Assembly (NCBI GenBank): GCA_003313425.1
Contig: NHZP01000011.1
Coordinates: 248,001-312,000 of the forward strand
Direction of reading: 5' to 3'
Length of the DNA stretch: 64,000 bases
Source: Pseudopyrenochaeta lycopersici
Lineage: Eukaryota > Ascomycota > Dothideomycetes > Pleosporales > Pseudopyrenochaetaceae
Shown here: in pieces, positions 20,614 to 32,674 of the stretch
Layout of the letters: each line of letters opens with the position of its first letter
How positions within the stretch are numbered: the first letter of the stretch is position 1
Made by a program: the position numbers and the translations under genes
The notes under the pieces: model-generated
Told to the model about the DNA's origin: nothing
What the model saw: only the letters and a program-made list of their open reading frames with translations
Databases searched by the model: none

Positions 20614-22762
20614 ATGCAGTCGAGCGTGACGCCCTTCGGTATGTTTTGCTCCAACCAATTCCCTGGAATCCGGCTCGTGCCTGTCTGGCTGGACACGGTG
20701 CTGCCCCCGACCCCTTTGAATGCAACAGATATCGCATTTCCCGAACCCTGGGCCATGACCATGATGGTGCTGATGTTCACTTTCCAGGCTACAGTAGTGA
20801 GTCCTGCGGATACTGCAAAAACGCATCGAATGGCCGTCGAAAGCCCACTTCTCGTACGTGGATAGTCATTTTGTCTTTCCTAGTTCAGACCCACTTTGTC
20901 ACGCGTGCATGCTGCTGCTGGAGCGGTCAAGACTCCATGGCGAAGATGCTCGCGTCCATTGCAGACGCGGTGCTCCGTCTGCTTTCCATTGATGTTCTGT
21001 TAAGGTTGCCCGCCTTCACGTGCCTATCCCCGCGGTGCAACATGTACTTTCCGTTGCCTGCCCCATTCGCTTGAAAGTCACCGCCAAGGATCGTCAACGG
21101 ACACAAAAAGTCTACTCGGACGATTCTGCTCGAGCTTTCCCCGGCTCATCTTGATGGCTTGCACTTTCGATGCCACGTCACGGTTAATCTGCGAGCCTAA
21201 GCGAGCGTTTTCGGAAGGAGCCCATTTAATCGTATACTAACAGACATTACATAATCAGGAGCAAGCTATTACTTCTCGTCAAAGCGCTTGACAGTTGATG
21301 TTTACCAAATCCTCGTAGACCGCGGGTGGAGACGGTAAGTGGCCCGCAACTGCACAGCTCGCCGGGTACAAGCACCCTGCATGATACCACCATGCCCACA
21401 CCAGTTATCACTGATGTCAGTTACTAGATCTGGCACAATTTTCTACAAGCCTGATGTGCTACGCCACTGCTGTCCACACTACACGATTCGGTAGGCATTT
21501 GTCCAGTGGGACGTGATCAATGACTTACAGAAGCCCAGTCTTCCAGTAGACAGCTTCAAGCCTTCAAAAGACCAGCGACGAGCTGTCAATAAGTGGAATG
21601 ACTATGTCTTGGGTGAAACCTACATGAAAGAGGCCTCTAGGCTTCAGCCAATATCGAAAGAGTGTGTACATTCGCCATCGATCCAACGCAGAGCCTGATG
21701 ATCGTCCAGGGAGAAAGTGAAACTGAGGAACACATTCGACCTTGAGCGTGAGATTCACAAGGCTGAACATGACAACGTCAAGCAACCGCCAAAACCTGCA
21801 CATCGGTTCGAGGTGACACTCGAACCCACCGACGTCACGGCCGAAAAGTACGAACTGTTCCATAACTATCAGCAGAATGTCCACAAGGAAAAGGATCATG
21901 AAATCTCTATGTCTGGGTTCAAACGCTTCCTGTGTGAGTCTCCGCTACAACGAACCTCCAGAGAAGTCAATGGCAAATCTCAGCTCCTCGGCTCCTATCA
22001 CCAGTGCTACCGACTTGACGGACGGCTCATTGCAATGGGTGTGCTAGATCTCCTGCCTCACTGTGTCAGTGGTGTCTACATGCTTTACCATTCAGACTTT
22101 GAACAGTGGCAGTTTGGGAAATTGAGCGCTCTGCGAGAGGCTTCTCTGGCGCTCGAAGGTGCTTACCAGTACTATTACATGGGCTACTATATTCATTCCT
22201 GCACCAAGATGAAGTACAAGGGTGACTACAAGACTCAGCATGTTTTAGACCCCGAGACGTACGAATGGAATCCCCTAGATGATGAGCTACGAGGGCTGCT
22301 TGACAAGAAGGCATACGTGTCGCTGTCGAGGGAGCGGCGACAGAGGAAGGTCGAAATACCTTCAACTGAGGGCTCAAATGACGTAGAGAAAGACGAGAAT
22401 CCTGAGCAGACTGATCTTTCAGATTATAAACTACCGAATGCGGCCGAAAGCGGTTCAGCTGTATCGAAGGGCATGTCGCTGTTCGACCTCAAGGTTCCAG
22501 GGCTGATGACAGTGGAGGAAATTGAAGACCAGTTAGACCTTGGAACCATGCCCATTCGAGTGGGGAGCAGGGTAGCAGAGGCTCAGGTGCGCGTTGTTGA
22601 CATGATTAGCCTATCATGCTCAGGGCTAACGGTTTTCAGGATCTTGTGTCGTGGGATACGAGCGATTTGAAAGATCCTCGCTCGATCAAAGGCACCATTG
22701 GCGAACTAGTTGCATGTCTTGGCCCAGAAGCTGCGTGGCAGGTGGTTGTGGATTTTGGATGA
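20614..22762 (+). CDS. ATE1: Arginyl-tRNA--protein transferase 1
   Basis: Seven exons, 450 aa: 20614-20638, 20788-20853, 21259-21334, 21428-21490, 21539-21661, 21710-22586, 22640-22762; all GT-AG and phase-consistent. The enzyme adds arginine from Arg-tRNA to N-terminal Asp, Glu or oxidised Cys and so marks proteins for the N-degron pathway in cytosol and nucleus. Cys15 and Cys18 (SCGYCK) and Cys70-Cys71 (HCCPHY) are the conserved cysteines that bind an Fe-S cluster or are needed for activity in this family. The N-terminal domain also shows Y-Q-I-L-V-D-R-G-W-R-R-S-G, and the C-terminal GNAT-like domain has LDLLP and YYYMGYYIHSC. The first exon is only 25 nt. Intron 2 is 405 nt, unusually long here, but ends with a TACTAAC branch site and CAG. 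Length is slightly below that of yeast Ate1. Confidence 0.93.
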
Positions 22763-23036
22763 AAAACGCCATATAGAGAATTTGTGACATACAAACATTA
22801 CACATAATCAAAGCGCATCAGCAGGTGATGAGCACATTTTTCAAGCGTCAGCCTGGATTATGAATAATCAGACCTCAGATAGCGCTGACTGTTCTATCTC
22901 ACTTGAAGCAATTGCTATATCGACCTAACCATTCCAAGAGCGTACCGAGGCGCGGGCGCAAAAAGCCGCCACCTCCGAAAGCTGTCAACAAAAGTCTCAC
23001 GCAACAACAACAGGAGCCATATCGCAACGCAGCACC

Positions 23037-24074
23037 ATGTCTGCATCCACAATCACACTCGTCGTGCGCCCACGTGGTATGCTTCCCTTCGCTCACTACT
23101 CTTGACGCCATTACCTCAATTGCAGCCATGCTCACTGTCACAATCAGGCCGCCCGATCAAGAATCTCCCCGAGACCATCACAGTCAGCTCAGATGCGTCG
23201 ACATCACAGATCTTCGAGGAGATTGCCAAGTCTTCGAAATTTTCGATTCATAGATTGAGGGTGACAAAGGGCAGCGATGGGTCGTCTATCGCCAATGTGA
23301 AGGACGTAAAAGTCCATGACACTGGCTTGAGGAACAAGAGCGCCGTGGATGTGAAGGACTTGGGTACGATATGCTTCTTCTCTTCACAAAACATAGCTAA
23401 TAAGCCATAAAGGCCCTCAGATATCCTGGCGTACCGTCTTCATTGTCGAGTATCTTGGACCCCTCCTCATCCACCCGCTCATCTACCTCGCCCGCCCTAT
23501 CATCTACGGTACCTCCGCGCCCGCGTCCTCGCTTCAGAAGCTTACGCTCCTGATGTGCGTCATTCACTTTGCCAAGCGCGAGTTCGAAACGCTCTTTGTA
23601 CACCGTTTCTCGTCAGCCACTATGCCTATCATGAACATCTACAAGAATAGCGGATACTACTGGGTACTCTCAGGCTTCAACCTAGCCTACTGGACATACG
23701 GCCCCAACAGCCCCGCCGCTAAACCCTCAAACCCCCTGCTCACATATCTCGGCATTGCACTCTTCACAATTGGCGAAATCTGCAATTACAGCACACATCT
23801 CACCCTGAAGAACCTACGCAAGCCTGGCACAACTGAACGCGGCATCCCCCAGGGGCTGGGATTCAATCTCGTGACATGCCCCAACTACATGTTTGAGGCA
23901 ATTGCGTGGATCGGCGTTGCATTGGTCAATTGGAGTCTGAGCACCGTCATCTTCATTATCGTCGCAGTCGGACAGATGGGCCTTTGGGCTTGGAAGAAGG
24001 AGAAGAGGTACCGCAAGGAGTTTGGCGACAAGTACAAGCGCAAGAGGTATGCTATTTTGCCTGGAATCTGGTAG
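23037..24074 (+). CDS. TSC13: Very-long-chain enoyl-CoA reductase
   Basis: Three exons, 305 aa: 23037-23076, 23148-23363, 23413-24074; introns GT-AG, both phase 1. It catalyses the last step of each fatty-acid elongation cycle in the endoplasmic reticulum (trans-2-enoyl-CoA to acyl-CoA with NADPH), supplying very-long-chain fatty acids for sphingolipids. The first ~80 residues form the ubiquitin-like N-terminal domain (FSIHRLRVTKGSDGS). The C-terminal steroid 5-alpha-reductase domain has about five or six membrane segments and ends with the typical YRKEFGDKYKRKRYAILPG, a lysine-rich cytosolic tail. Length equals that of yeast Tsc13 (about 310). It lies 275 bp downstream of ATE1 on the same strand. 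The third exon uses AAG as acceptor, which the frame requires. Confidence 0.95.
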
Positions 24075-25647
24075 AGGAGAAGGGCGGAGAAGGTGCAGGA
24101 CAATGGCTTATTGGAATCGGGGGTATGTGTTGGAGGCGTTGAGACGGTTATGGTATCATCATTGGTCAGCTGCCTGTCTGCGGCGAGGAAACCAAAAGGA
24201 ATATGGGCAGTGGTATTTATGGTGGGTTACAGTGGCACAGGCACACGAGCATATTGTGGAAAGAGGCCACCAATGACGTATCGGAGCCTGTATCAATATG
24301 GTAATGGGTTTCTGGCTAGGCTGCTACAAGGCACACAATAGTAAGCACAAAGTGAGATTTCGGATGATAAGCCGACGATCTCACTGCCCATTTATTTTCC
24401 TGTCCAGCGGTTCACCGCAGGTACCCGCATGAATGGTAGTGGAGATGTGCAGCATTCGGCCTTGACCTACGTGATCTGTGGTACAGGCTCGTTCTCTGAT
24501 CTCGAAAACAATTGACACATGGTCCATGTTCTGCCCCCCGCGGGCGGCGCCTTCCATTGTTCGGATGCGCCGAACGTTCACGACGGACCCTGCATAAGTG
24601 CGAGGGACAAGCCGCCATCGTATTTACTCGCACGCACACGCGCACACGCACACACACACCGTTGAGTTCACCGGCACTTGAAGGACTCATAGATGGCATG
24701 ATGATCTTGAGATTGGCATTTGTCGCCTGAAAGGAGGCATCGCAGGCAGCAAGCTGAACACCCACATCGTCTCTGCTTATCCCGACCCCACGGCCAATAC
24801 GATGGCCAGTCTGGTCGCGCTCCCCGCCATCAGAAGCTTCGTCTGGCGGTCAGCTAAAAGAGGACCACCAGAGCCCCTCATTTGGCGGCGACAAGTTTCT
24901 GATAATGACGCGCAGCTCATTGGGCCAGGCTTGCATATGGCGGGCCGCGGCAATGGCGTGGATGCACGCGTTCAGCTTTCTCGGCTTTGAAGAGGGCTGA
25001 GCTGGACGTTTTGGCACTGGACGGGCTTACACATTCGACATCAGAAGGACACGCTGGGGTCCGAATCTAGTCGAATTGGTCCTCCTCAGCCGCAGAGGCC
25101 GTCGCCAGCCAGGGATTATAAGAGGTTCGAGGCTCGCGTTGGGGGACGCCTTACGTCTTGAACCCTCGCTGGGCCTACGTGAACGACTCGTATTTGGCTT
25201 GTGCTTGTGTAGCCTCATCCTAGTTGCTTTTTTTGGTTGTTGGTGTACTTATACCCAGTCTCGCTGGGCTTTTCAACTTCTTTACTTTTATTGCATTCGG
25301 CTTCTCACAGCGAGTGTCAATTACCTTGCGTAACCTTGCTGCTCATCTCTATCGGTCCTGATTCCGGATCGGATAAGAGCACTTAGACCGTATCGGTTGA
25401 TTCCAGAACATCATCATCTGAAGATCTTGAAGCAGATGTGAGTTCACCAGAAATTCGTTTCTTCTCAATCCTATTCCCCAAGCTAAGGTAGTTTTTATTG
25501 TGGCTTGGGTATCTGTCATTCTCCAACTCTTGACGGCCACAAACTCTTGTATCCTGGTCATGTGGGGGCCTTCTTAGGAATTTATGACCTGGAGCTCCCT
25601 AATCTTTCCCAACATTTACTGACCAGGTACTCCAGCAATTGCTCGTT
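24075..25647. other. Long upstream region of the dioxygenase gene
   Basis: 1.57 kb without a supported gene. Contains a short (CA)n-type dinucleotide run at 24629-24660 and pyrimidine-rich sequence towards the right end. Presumably includes the promoter and long 5' UTR of the Ppo gene. Confidence 0.4.
24629..24660 (+). repeat. CA/CG dinucleotide microsatellite
   Basis: Short alternating purine-pyrimidine run (CACGCACACG...CACACACACC), imperfect, about 32 bp. Confidence 0.7.
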
Positions 25648-28600
25648 ATGTCTGCAGATGCAATGGCAGCGTGGGATTCCCACGTCGACACCAGGACTGG
25701 TGCAGTCCCCCCCAAGCCAGCCGAGCCATCTGAGCTGGAAAAGATCCGTGAAAATATTGGAGGGTCCTTCAAATCTATTGCAGCTCTAATTGGAGCTGCT
25801 GCTGCACCAGTGCCACATGAGACGGGAGATGGTTCCAAGATTACGCCAGAAGAGAAGGCGAGTCTTTTCAAGAAGATCGAGGGCGGCCTCCGAGACATGT
25901 CACACCTTGGCATTGAGAATGTACAGACCTTGCTCGAGATGCAGAAAGAGAAACTCACAGGCGCACCTACCGACGACAAGACCTATCTAATGGAAGGTCT
26001 GATTCGGACCGCTGCAGATCTACCAGATGGCTCCAAAACACAGGAAGCGATTACGCACAAATTCATAGAGCAGCTATGGAACGATTTACAGCATCCTCCA
26101 CAGTCATATCTTGGAGAAAAATACCAGTACCGATCAGCAGATGGATCCAACAACAGCCTTGTTAATCCACAGGTAGGTGCAGCCGGGACGCCGTATGCGA
26201 GAACGGTGAAGCCTTCCATGATGCAGACTCCCGCACGACCAGATCCTGGAGTTGTGTTCGACAGCGTCATGGCCAGAAGACCTGGAAACAGGGAGAAGCA
26301 TCCCAATGAAATATCCAGTATGTTGTTTTACCTCGCCTCGATCATCATTCATGATTGCTTCCGCACAAGCCATGAAGACTACTCAGTGTCCATGACTTCG
26401 TCGTATCTTGATCTGTCACCATTATATGGTAGCAACCAGGAGGAGCAGGATATGATGAGAACACATGTTGATGGAAAACTCAAGCCGGATTGCTTTTCAG
26501 AAGCGAGATTGCTATTCTTCCCACCTGGAGTTGGTGCAATGCTGATCATGTTTAACCGATTCCACAACTACACTGTTGAGAATCTGGCAGCCATCAACGA
26601 ACAGGGCCGCTTCAAGAAGCCCTCTGCCGAGGCACCAAAGCCAACTGGGGATGAAAAGGCCGACGAGGCAGCGAAGAAAAAGTATGAAGCGGCGTGGAAG
26701 AAGTACGATAATGATCTGTTCCAAACCGCTCGCCTCATCACCTGCGGTCTCTACGTAAACATCATTCTGATCGACTATGTCCGCACCATCTTGAACCTCA
26801 ATCGGACCGACGATAACTGGCAGCTGAATCCTCGACTCGATATCAAGGGTGTACCCATGGGCATTGGCAATCAAGTGTCCGCTGAGTTCAACCTTGTCTA
26901 TAGATGGCATTCCACAGTCTCCGATCGTGATGAAAAGTGGACAAAGGAGTTGTGGGACGACATGTTCGGCGAAGGCCGCGATCCCAAGAGCATCAACAAA
27001 TACGAGTTCCTCGCCACTCTGAACCAGGTCTACAAGAAGACCGACCGTGATCCATCGAAGCGGAAATTCGCAAATCTGGAGCGAAACATGGAAACTGGCA
27101 CTTTACCAGACCAAGGGCTCGTTGACATCCTAACTTCCAGCATTGAAGATTGCGCAAACTCCTTTGGCCCCAATCGAGTTCCCGCTGTCTTCCGTGCCAT
27201 CGAAGTACTGGGCATTGAGCAGGCGCGTTCCTGGAACCTGGGTAGTTTGAATGAGTTCAGAAAGTACTTCCACCTAGAGCCACATAACACATTCGAAGAC
27301 ATCACGACCGACAAGTATGTCCAGGAGCAGCTCAGGCATTTGTATGATCACCCAGACAAAGTTGAGATCTACCCCGGCATCGTTGTTGAGGATGCGAAGA
27401 AAGCCATGGCCCCGGGGTCTGGCTTGTGCCCCTCATACACCGTATCTCGCGCTGTACTCTCTGACGCAGTGGCCCTCGTGCGAGGTGACAGGTTCTACAC
27501 ACATGATTACAACCCCAGAACACTTACGAACTGGGGTTATCGCCTCGTAGACTCTGACATCGGCATTGACAATGGCTGTGTATTCTACAAACTCTTCTTG
27601 CGAGCCTTCCCTCAACATTTCAAGCACAACAGCGTGTACGCACACTACCCACTTACGGTTCCATCAGCAATGAAAGTAGCTCTTGAAGATCTCAAGAAAG
27701 ACCACTTGTATGATTTCTCTAAGCCAAAAGCTACATTCCACCCGCATCTCGTCCGCGAGTACAAGCTCGGCACAGAGATCATGAAGGACCAGAGTACCTT
27801 CAAGGTCATTTGGGGCAAGGCGATGGAGTTTCTCATGGGCGATGTCGCAAAGGACTTTATGCTCGCTGGCGATGGGCCCAAGAACACTGCATCCCGCGAG
27901 ATGGTGAGCAAGGCGCTTTATATCTCCGACTGGGACAAGGAGGTGCGCTCGTATTACACTGCAAAGACTCGAGAGCTGTTGCAAGCGAAGAGCGCGAAGA
28001 TTGCAGACTTCAACCAAGTCGACATCATTCGTGATATCGGCAACCTCGCACACGTCCACTTTTGTGCGGAGTTGTTCATGCTGCCGCTCAAGACAGATTC
28101 TACGCCGCGCGGCATCTTTACAGAGGCAGAGCTGTATCTCATCATGTCGAGTGTCTTTGCGCTCATCTTCTTCGACGTCGATCCCGCAGGTTCTTTCCCT
28201 CTCCACGTCAAAGCGCACAAAGCGACACACCTCCTCGGTGAGCTTGTGGAGAAGAATGTCAAGGCTATCGCGCATTCAGGCTTCCTGTCAAGCATCATGC
28301 AGGCCATCTGGCCGCAGGAGTCGGTTCTGAAGAGCTACGGTATTCACATGATCAAACGTCTGCTGCAGTCTGGCATGGATCCCAAACGACTAACCTGGGG
28401 CCATCTTCTCGGTACAGCGGGAGGCATGGTGAGTAACCAAGGCCAGTTGTTTGGTCAGACAATTGAATACTACCTCCTCGGGGAAGGTAAGGAGCACTGG
28501 CCTGCGATCCAAAAACTGGCGCAAGAGGATAGCGAAGAAGCATTCGAAAAACTTATGCACTACACCATGGAAGGTGGCCGCCTGAACGGCGAAACTGCCA

Positions 28601-29072
28601 TCGTACGCGCCGTCGCGAAGGATACTTCCATCACTGAAGGCGGTAAAACCACAGACTTAAAGGCCGGCGACGTAGTCTTCGTCAACCTCCGTGCCGCCTC
28701 CCACGACCCGACCGAGTTCCTCAACCCAGACGCGGTGGACATCACCCGCCCTCTGGACGCCTATGTGCATCTAGGCCACGGCCCACACCAGTGCCTCGGA
28801 CTACCAATGACACGCGTCACGCTCACCACGATGCTGCGAGAAGTCGCCAAACTGAAGAATCTCAGGCCAGCACCCGGCCCACAGGGCAAGGTGCACAAGG
28901 CTGTTAAGAAGATGGGCCATGGTGAGGACAAGTATCCATACCATGCGTACTTGACCGAGAATTGGGACATGTACTTCCCGTTCCCTTGTGGTACGTTTTA
29001 ATATCCCCCAAATGTACTTTGATATGTCATGCTAACGTCTTCGCAGCGCTAAAGGTGAACTGGGACGATTAA
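25648..29072 (+). CDS. Ppo-type fatty acid dioxygenase fused to cytochrome P450 (oxylipin synthase)
   Basis: Two exons, 1122 aa: 25648-28990 and 29047-29072; the 56-nt intron has a GTACGT donor and GCTAAC branch. The N-terminal half is a cyclooxygenase-like haem dioxygenase: His235 in IIIHDCF is the distal ligand, Tyr418 and His421 in VYRWH are the catalytic tyrosine and proximal histidine. The C-terminal half is a P450 hydroperoxide isomerase: N930-Q-G-Q933 in the I helix and the haem-thiolate Cys1049 in GHGPHQCLG. Such enzymes oxygenate linoleic acid and convert the hydroperoxide into diols or epoxy-alcohols; these 'psi factors' affect sporulation and host interaction. Because the Cys and the I-helix amides are kept, the P450 half should be active, unlike PpoC forms that lost the cysteine. 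Whether the product is 5,8-diol, 7,8-diol or an epoxyalcohol cannot be read here. ATG 25648 is preferred; the frame opens at a TTG nine bases earlier. Confidence 0.93.
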
Positions 29073-29292
29073 ATGATGATTTGACAGGTATAGGGGCGCT
29101 TGAAAGTGTTGTACGCGGAGAGTGATTTCAACCACAAAAATGCATGTTTGGCTTCGATGTGTTTACTTTATTTTGAACCAAGCGGGCGTCTATAACGTTT
29201 GTATTCTGATATCTATTTCGGACTAGGGCTGGGGATTCCTATAGTCGCATCTGCATAACGTTGAATCAGAGAATATTCGAATATGCTTTGGT

Positions 29293-31442
29293 CTAGTATT
29301 GGCGCTTCACAGGCGGTACGCTGGCGACTTCTTTTTCATCCAGTGTTCCCATCTGCACTGCTCTCATTCCATACTTTACGTCGTCGCCAACATTAGTTTG
29401 CCATGTCAGACTGTGCTTCATCCAGTCTTTGTCGTCACGTTCTTTGAAGTCGTCTCTTGCGTGGGCGCCTCGGCTCTCCGTCCTGGTCAAGGCAGCCTTG
29501 CTGGTTTGACTTGCGTTGGTGAGGAGATTACGCAATTCAAGCGTTTCAACCAGGTCGCTATTCCATATGAGCGATCGGTCTGTGACTTTGAGGTCGTTGT
29601 TAAATGTTGTTTCAATGTCTTGCAGTTGTTTATTTCCGGTTGTGAGGGAGTCGTGGGTGCGGAACACGGCCGTGGTTTTCTGCATTGTACTTTGCATTTG
29701 GTCTCGCAGAGCAGCTGTTGATGTGTTGCCTGAGGCGTTGAGGAAGCTGGAGATTTCTTTAATGGAGTCGAGGCCAATGTCCCCAGGGGCGGAGTGGTGC
29801 GGCGCGGAAGGAGAGTGGTTTGATGAGACGTGTAATGCGGATGCACGACCCTAGATTGTCTGTCAGTAGATGGCCAGCTTAAAGATTAAGAGCAGAGTGG
29901 AAACTTACGAATACTACAATGTCTAGGAGCGAATTAGCACCCAGGCGGTTCGCGCCATGTACGCTAACACAAGCTACCTCGCCAGCAGCATATAAACCAT
30001 CCACAACAGTATCCTTGCCATCCTTCACATCCAGCACTTGGCCGTGATAGTTCGTCGGAATACCACCCATACAGTAATGTACTGTGGGTAGTACTGGAAT
30101 CGGCTCTTTTGTGATATCAATACCCGCGAAAATCCCCGCTGTTTCTGCGATACCGGGCAATCTCTCCATGATGATCTCCTTCGGTAAATGTGAGAGCTGG
30201 AGGTGAATATGGTCCTTGTTGGGTCCGCAGCCACGACCTTGGAGAATCTCCAGGTTCATGCTGCGGGAGACGACGTCTCTCGAGGCAAGGTCCTTTGCGG
30301 TGGGTGCGTAGCGTTCCATGAAGCGCTCGCCTTCGGAGTTGAGGAGGTAGCCGCCTTCGCCACGAGCGCCTTCTGTAATCAAGACCTAGGGAGTATATTA
30401 GAACAGCCAGAAATAGAGGGGAGTGGGTTGCGTACGCCTGCACCATAGATTCCAGAAGGATGAAATTGTACGAATTCCATATCTTGTAGTGGGAGACCTG
30501 CTCTTGATACCATGGCGCTGCCGTCTCCGGTACTTGTGTGTGCGCTCGTAGCACTGAAGTATGCTCGTCCATAGCCTACACTCGTCAGCTCAATACGCCT
30601 GAAAGTCTGACACCTCCTCCAACAAGACGCCCAGATAACATACCTCCAGTCGCCAGAATTGTATTCCTAGCGAACATGCGATGGCATGTCCCGTCCTCCA
30701 TGTTTAGTGCGGTAACGCCCACACACTTGCCCTCACTCATCATTAAATCCAAGGCAAACCACTCAATGAAGAATTGCACTCCCTCTTTCAAACTTTGTCC
30801 ATATAGTGTATGCAGCATAGCATGCCCCGTGCGATCTGCCGCACATGCCGTCCTATATGCCTGTCCTCCTTTACCATACTTTAAGCTCTGGCCGCCTAGC
30901 GCTCGCTGGTATATAGTGCCTTCACTGGTTCTCGAGAACGGCATGCCATAGTTCTCCAATTCGACAACAGCAGGAACGGCTTCCCGGGTCATGTAGTGTA
31001 TAGCATCTTGATCGCCTAGCCAGTCTGAGCCTTTGACCGTATCGTACATATGCCAGCGCCAGTCGTCTTCTGTCATGTTACCAAGGGCAGCGTTGATGCC
31101 GCCTTGGGCTGCGACTGTGTGCGACCGTGTAGGGAAGAGCTTCGATACACATGCAGTATTTAGACCGGCTTCCGTGAGGCCTACAGCGGCGCGAAGACCT
31201 GCGCCGCCTGCACCGACAACTATGGCGCTGCATCGGGTCAGTAGGTTGTCCTGGCATGGAAGAAGGAATTGGAAAGGAATGTAAGGGAAGCTGTACTCAT
31301 AGTGGTGGTCTATCACCGTAAGACCCTTGACATTCGCACTATTTACTGAAGCAAATCCCCGTCGTGGTGTCGAGCTCCGGAGTAACTGGCTTCGAGCACC
31401 GAATTGCCGACGCTGGATAGCTCGCGCGAAAGCACGCATCAT
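29293..31442 (-). CDS. SDH1: Succinate dehydrogenase flavoprotein subunit, mitochondrial
   Basis: Five exons, 634 aa: 31442-31297, 31227-30644, 30575-30436, 30385-29909, 29850-29293; all GT-AG and phase-consistent. Complex II and TCA-cycle enzyme oxidising succinate to fumarate, passing electrons through FAD to the iron-sulphur subunit on the inner mitochondrial membrane. Residues 1 to about 38 form an Arg/Ser-rich presequence (R-A-I-Q-R-R-Q-F). The FAD-binding motif [12 protein letters not shown] follows VIDHHYDA. His85 in [11 protein letters not shown] is the covalent FAD ligand. [11 protein letters not shown], the substrate-site [13 protein letters not shown] and the C-terminal domain to R-Q-Y are complete. 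Two Met codons open the protein (31442 and 31439). It converges with the Ppo gene with only 220 bp between the stop codons. Confidence 0.96.
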
Positions 31443-32144
31443 GAACGGTGAGCAAGAAGAGGACAAAGCATTGAAAACGGGCAATTGATTGAGAAGGTAA
31501 AAGTATCTAAGACAACATAGAAATTAAAGCAGGGAGCAACGCCCGTGGCGCTAGCTTAGCAGTTCCGGTATGCCCCTCCCCAGACTCGGGATGGTTCCTC
31601 GGTTGTATGGATTCGAGGCCGGCGAGATGTTGCGGCTTGAAAGATTCTGTGGGTCAGTTTGTAGTTTCACTGTCAGCTCTGGGTTGCACTCCAAGGGCTC
31701 ACGGTTTGGCTTGTACAGAATACGCTCTGAACTGTTGTAGCAACATTAGAGAAACATCCATCTGTCAAGAACACAGTTTGCGGGGTCTTCAATTTGAGAG
31801 CTGGGGATGCAAACGTCAGACGCGTCTGACTCGCGACGCTCCCGCAGCTGCGGACATGTTGGCGCTGGCCAATCGGCATTAGCTCATTTGACAACGCAAG
31901 TAACCGAACACTGCTCATCGGCTATTTGGCCCAGCGCATCTATTCAAGTCACGTCGATATCCAAAGACGGACAAGCTAGAGTGTTTGGATAGTATATCGA
32001 CACTACGACATGATCTCATCATTCGGCGAGTTCAGGCAACATAGTTTAAATAAACCGAATCGTGGTCGTGAAGGGAATTTTCGGAAGCCAGCCCAGAGAC
32101 CTCAATGTATCTACACGAACATGCCATACTTTTACAAGTCTCTT
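31443..32144. other. Upstream region of SDH1
   Basis: About 0.7 kb, likely SDH1 promoter. No other feature seen. Confidence 0.35.
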
Positions 32145-32465
32145 TTAGCCTTCCTCCAACTTCGATAGCATCCTTAATATTTCCAACAGCTTATCTTCGC
32201 TATCAATCACAGTGAAGCACCTGATCTGCAGCGACGGCATTCGTATGATCTCTTGAGCGACTTTTAAGCAGGAAGGAAGGTAGAAATGACCATGAGGTCG
32301 GTACTCTGCCACTGGGCAAAGTTCTAGTTTCACATTGATACTGTTTAGTCCTACTGGGCATGACCAGACTTCAGATGACGGATGTACTTGAAGACGCATA
32401 AGGTGATTGTGGATCAGAAAAGTGAGAAAGGTAAATTCCTTGTACATGCTTTGTCCTATACCCAT
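32145..32465 (-). CDS. Hypothetical 106-codon frame, uncertain
   Basis: Open from ATG 32465 to TAA at 32145. Composition is protein-like, with a leucine-rich amphipathic C-terminus (K-L-L-E-I-L-R-M-L-S-K-L-E-E). There is no identifiable domain; it could be a terminal exon of a larger decayed gene, or chance. It lies between SDH1 and the minus-strand hypothetical gene at 32675. Confidence 0.25.
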   Translation of the reverse strand: MGIGQSMYKEFTFLTFLIHNHLMRLQVHPSSEVWSCPVGLNSINVKLELCPVAEYRPHGHFYLPSCLKVAQEIIRMPSLQIRCFTVIDSEDKLLEILRMLSKLEEG

Positions 32466-32674
32466 ACAATGCCCGCTTGCTCAATGTCAATACTGACGAG
32501 ATTAGATGTGATCTCTCTTGGATCATGTGAACAATGCTCACCAAAACCCAACAGTATTCATTCAAGACGCCCATCGCTATGCTGTATATCCGTCCCATCA
32601 TTAAGTGTCATGTCGTGTCGTGCCTTAAATTAAGGACTGAACTTTCTAAACGTCACCAGTACGTATCAGGTCCG

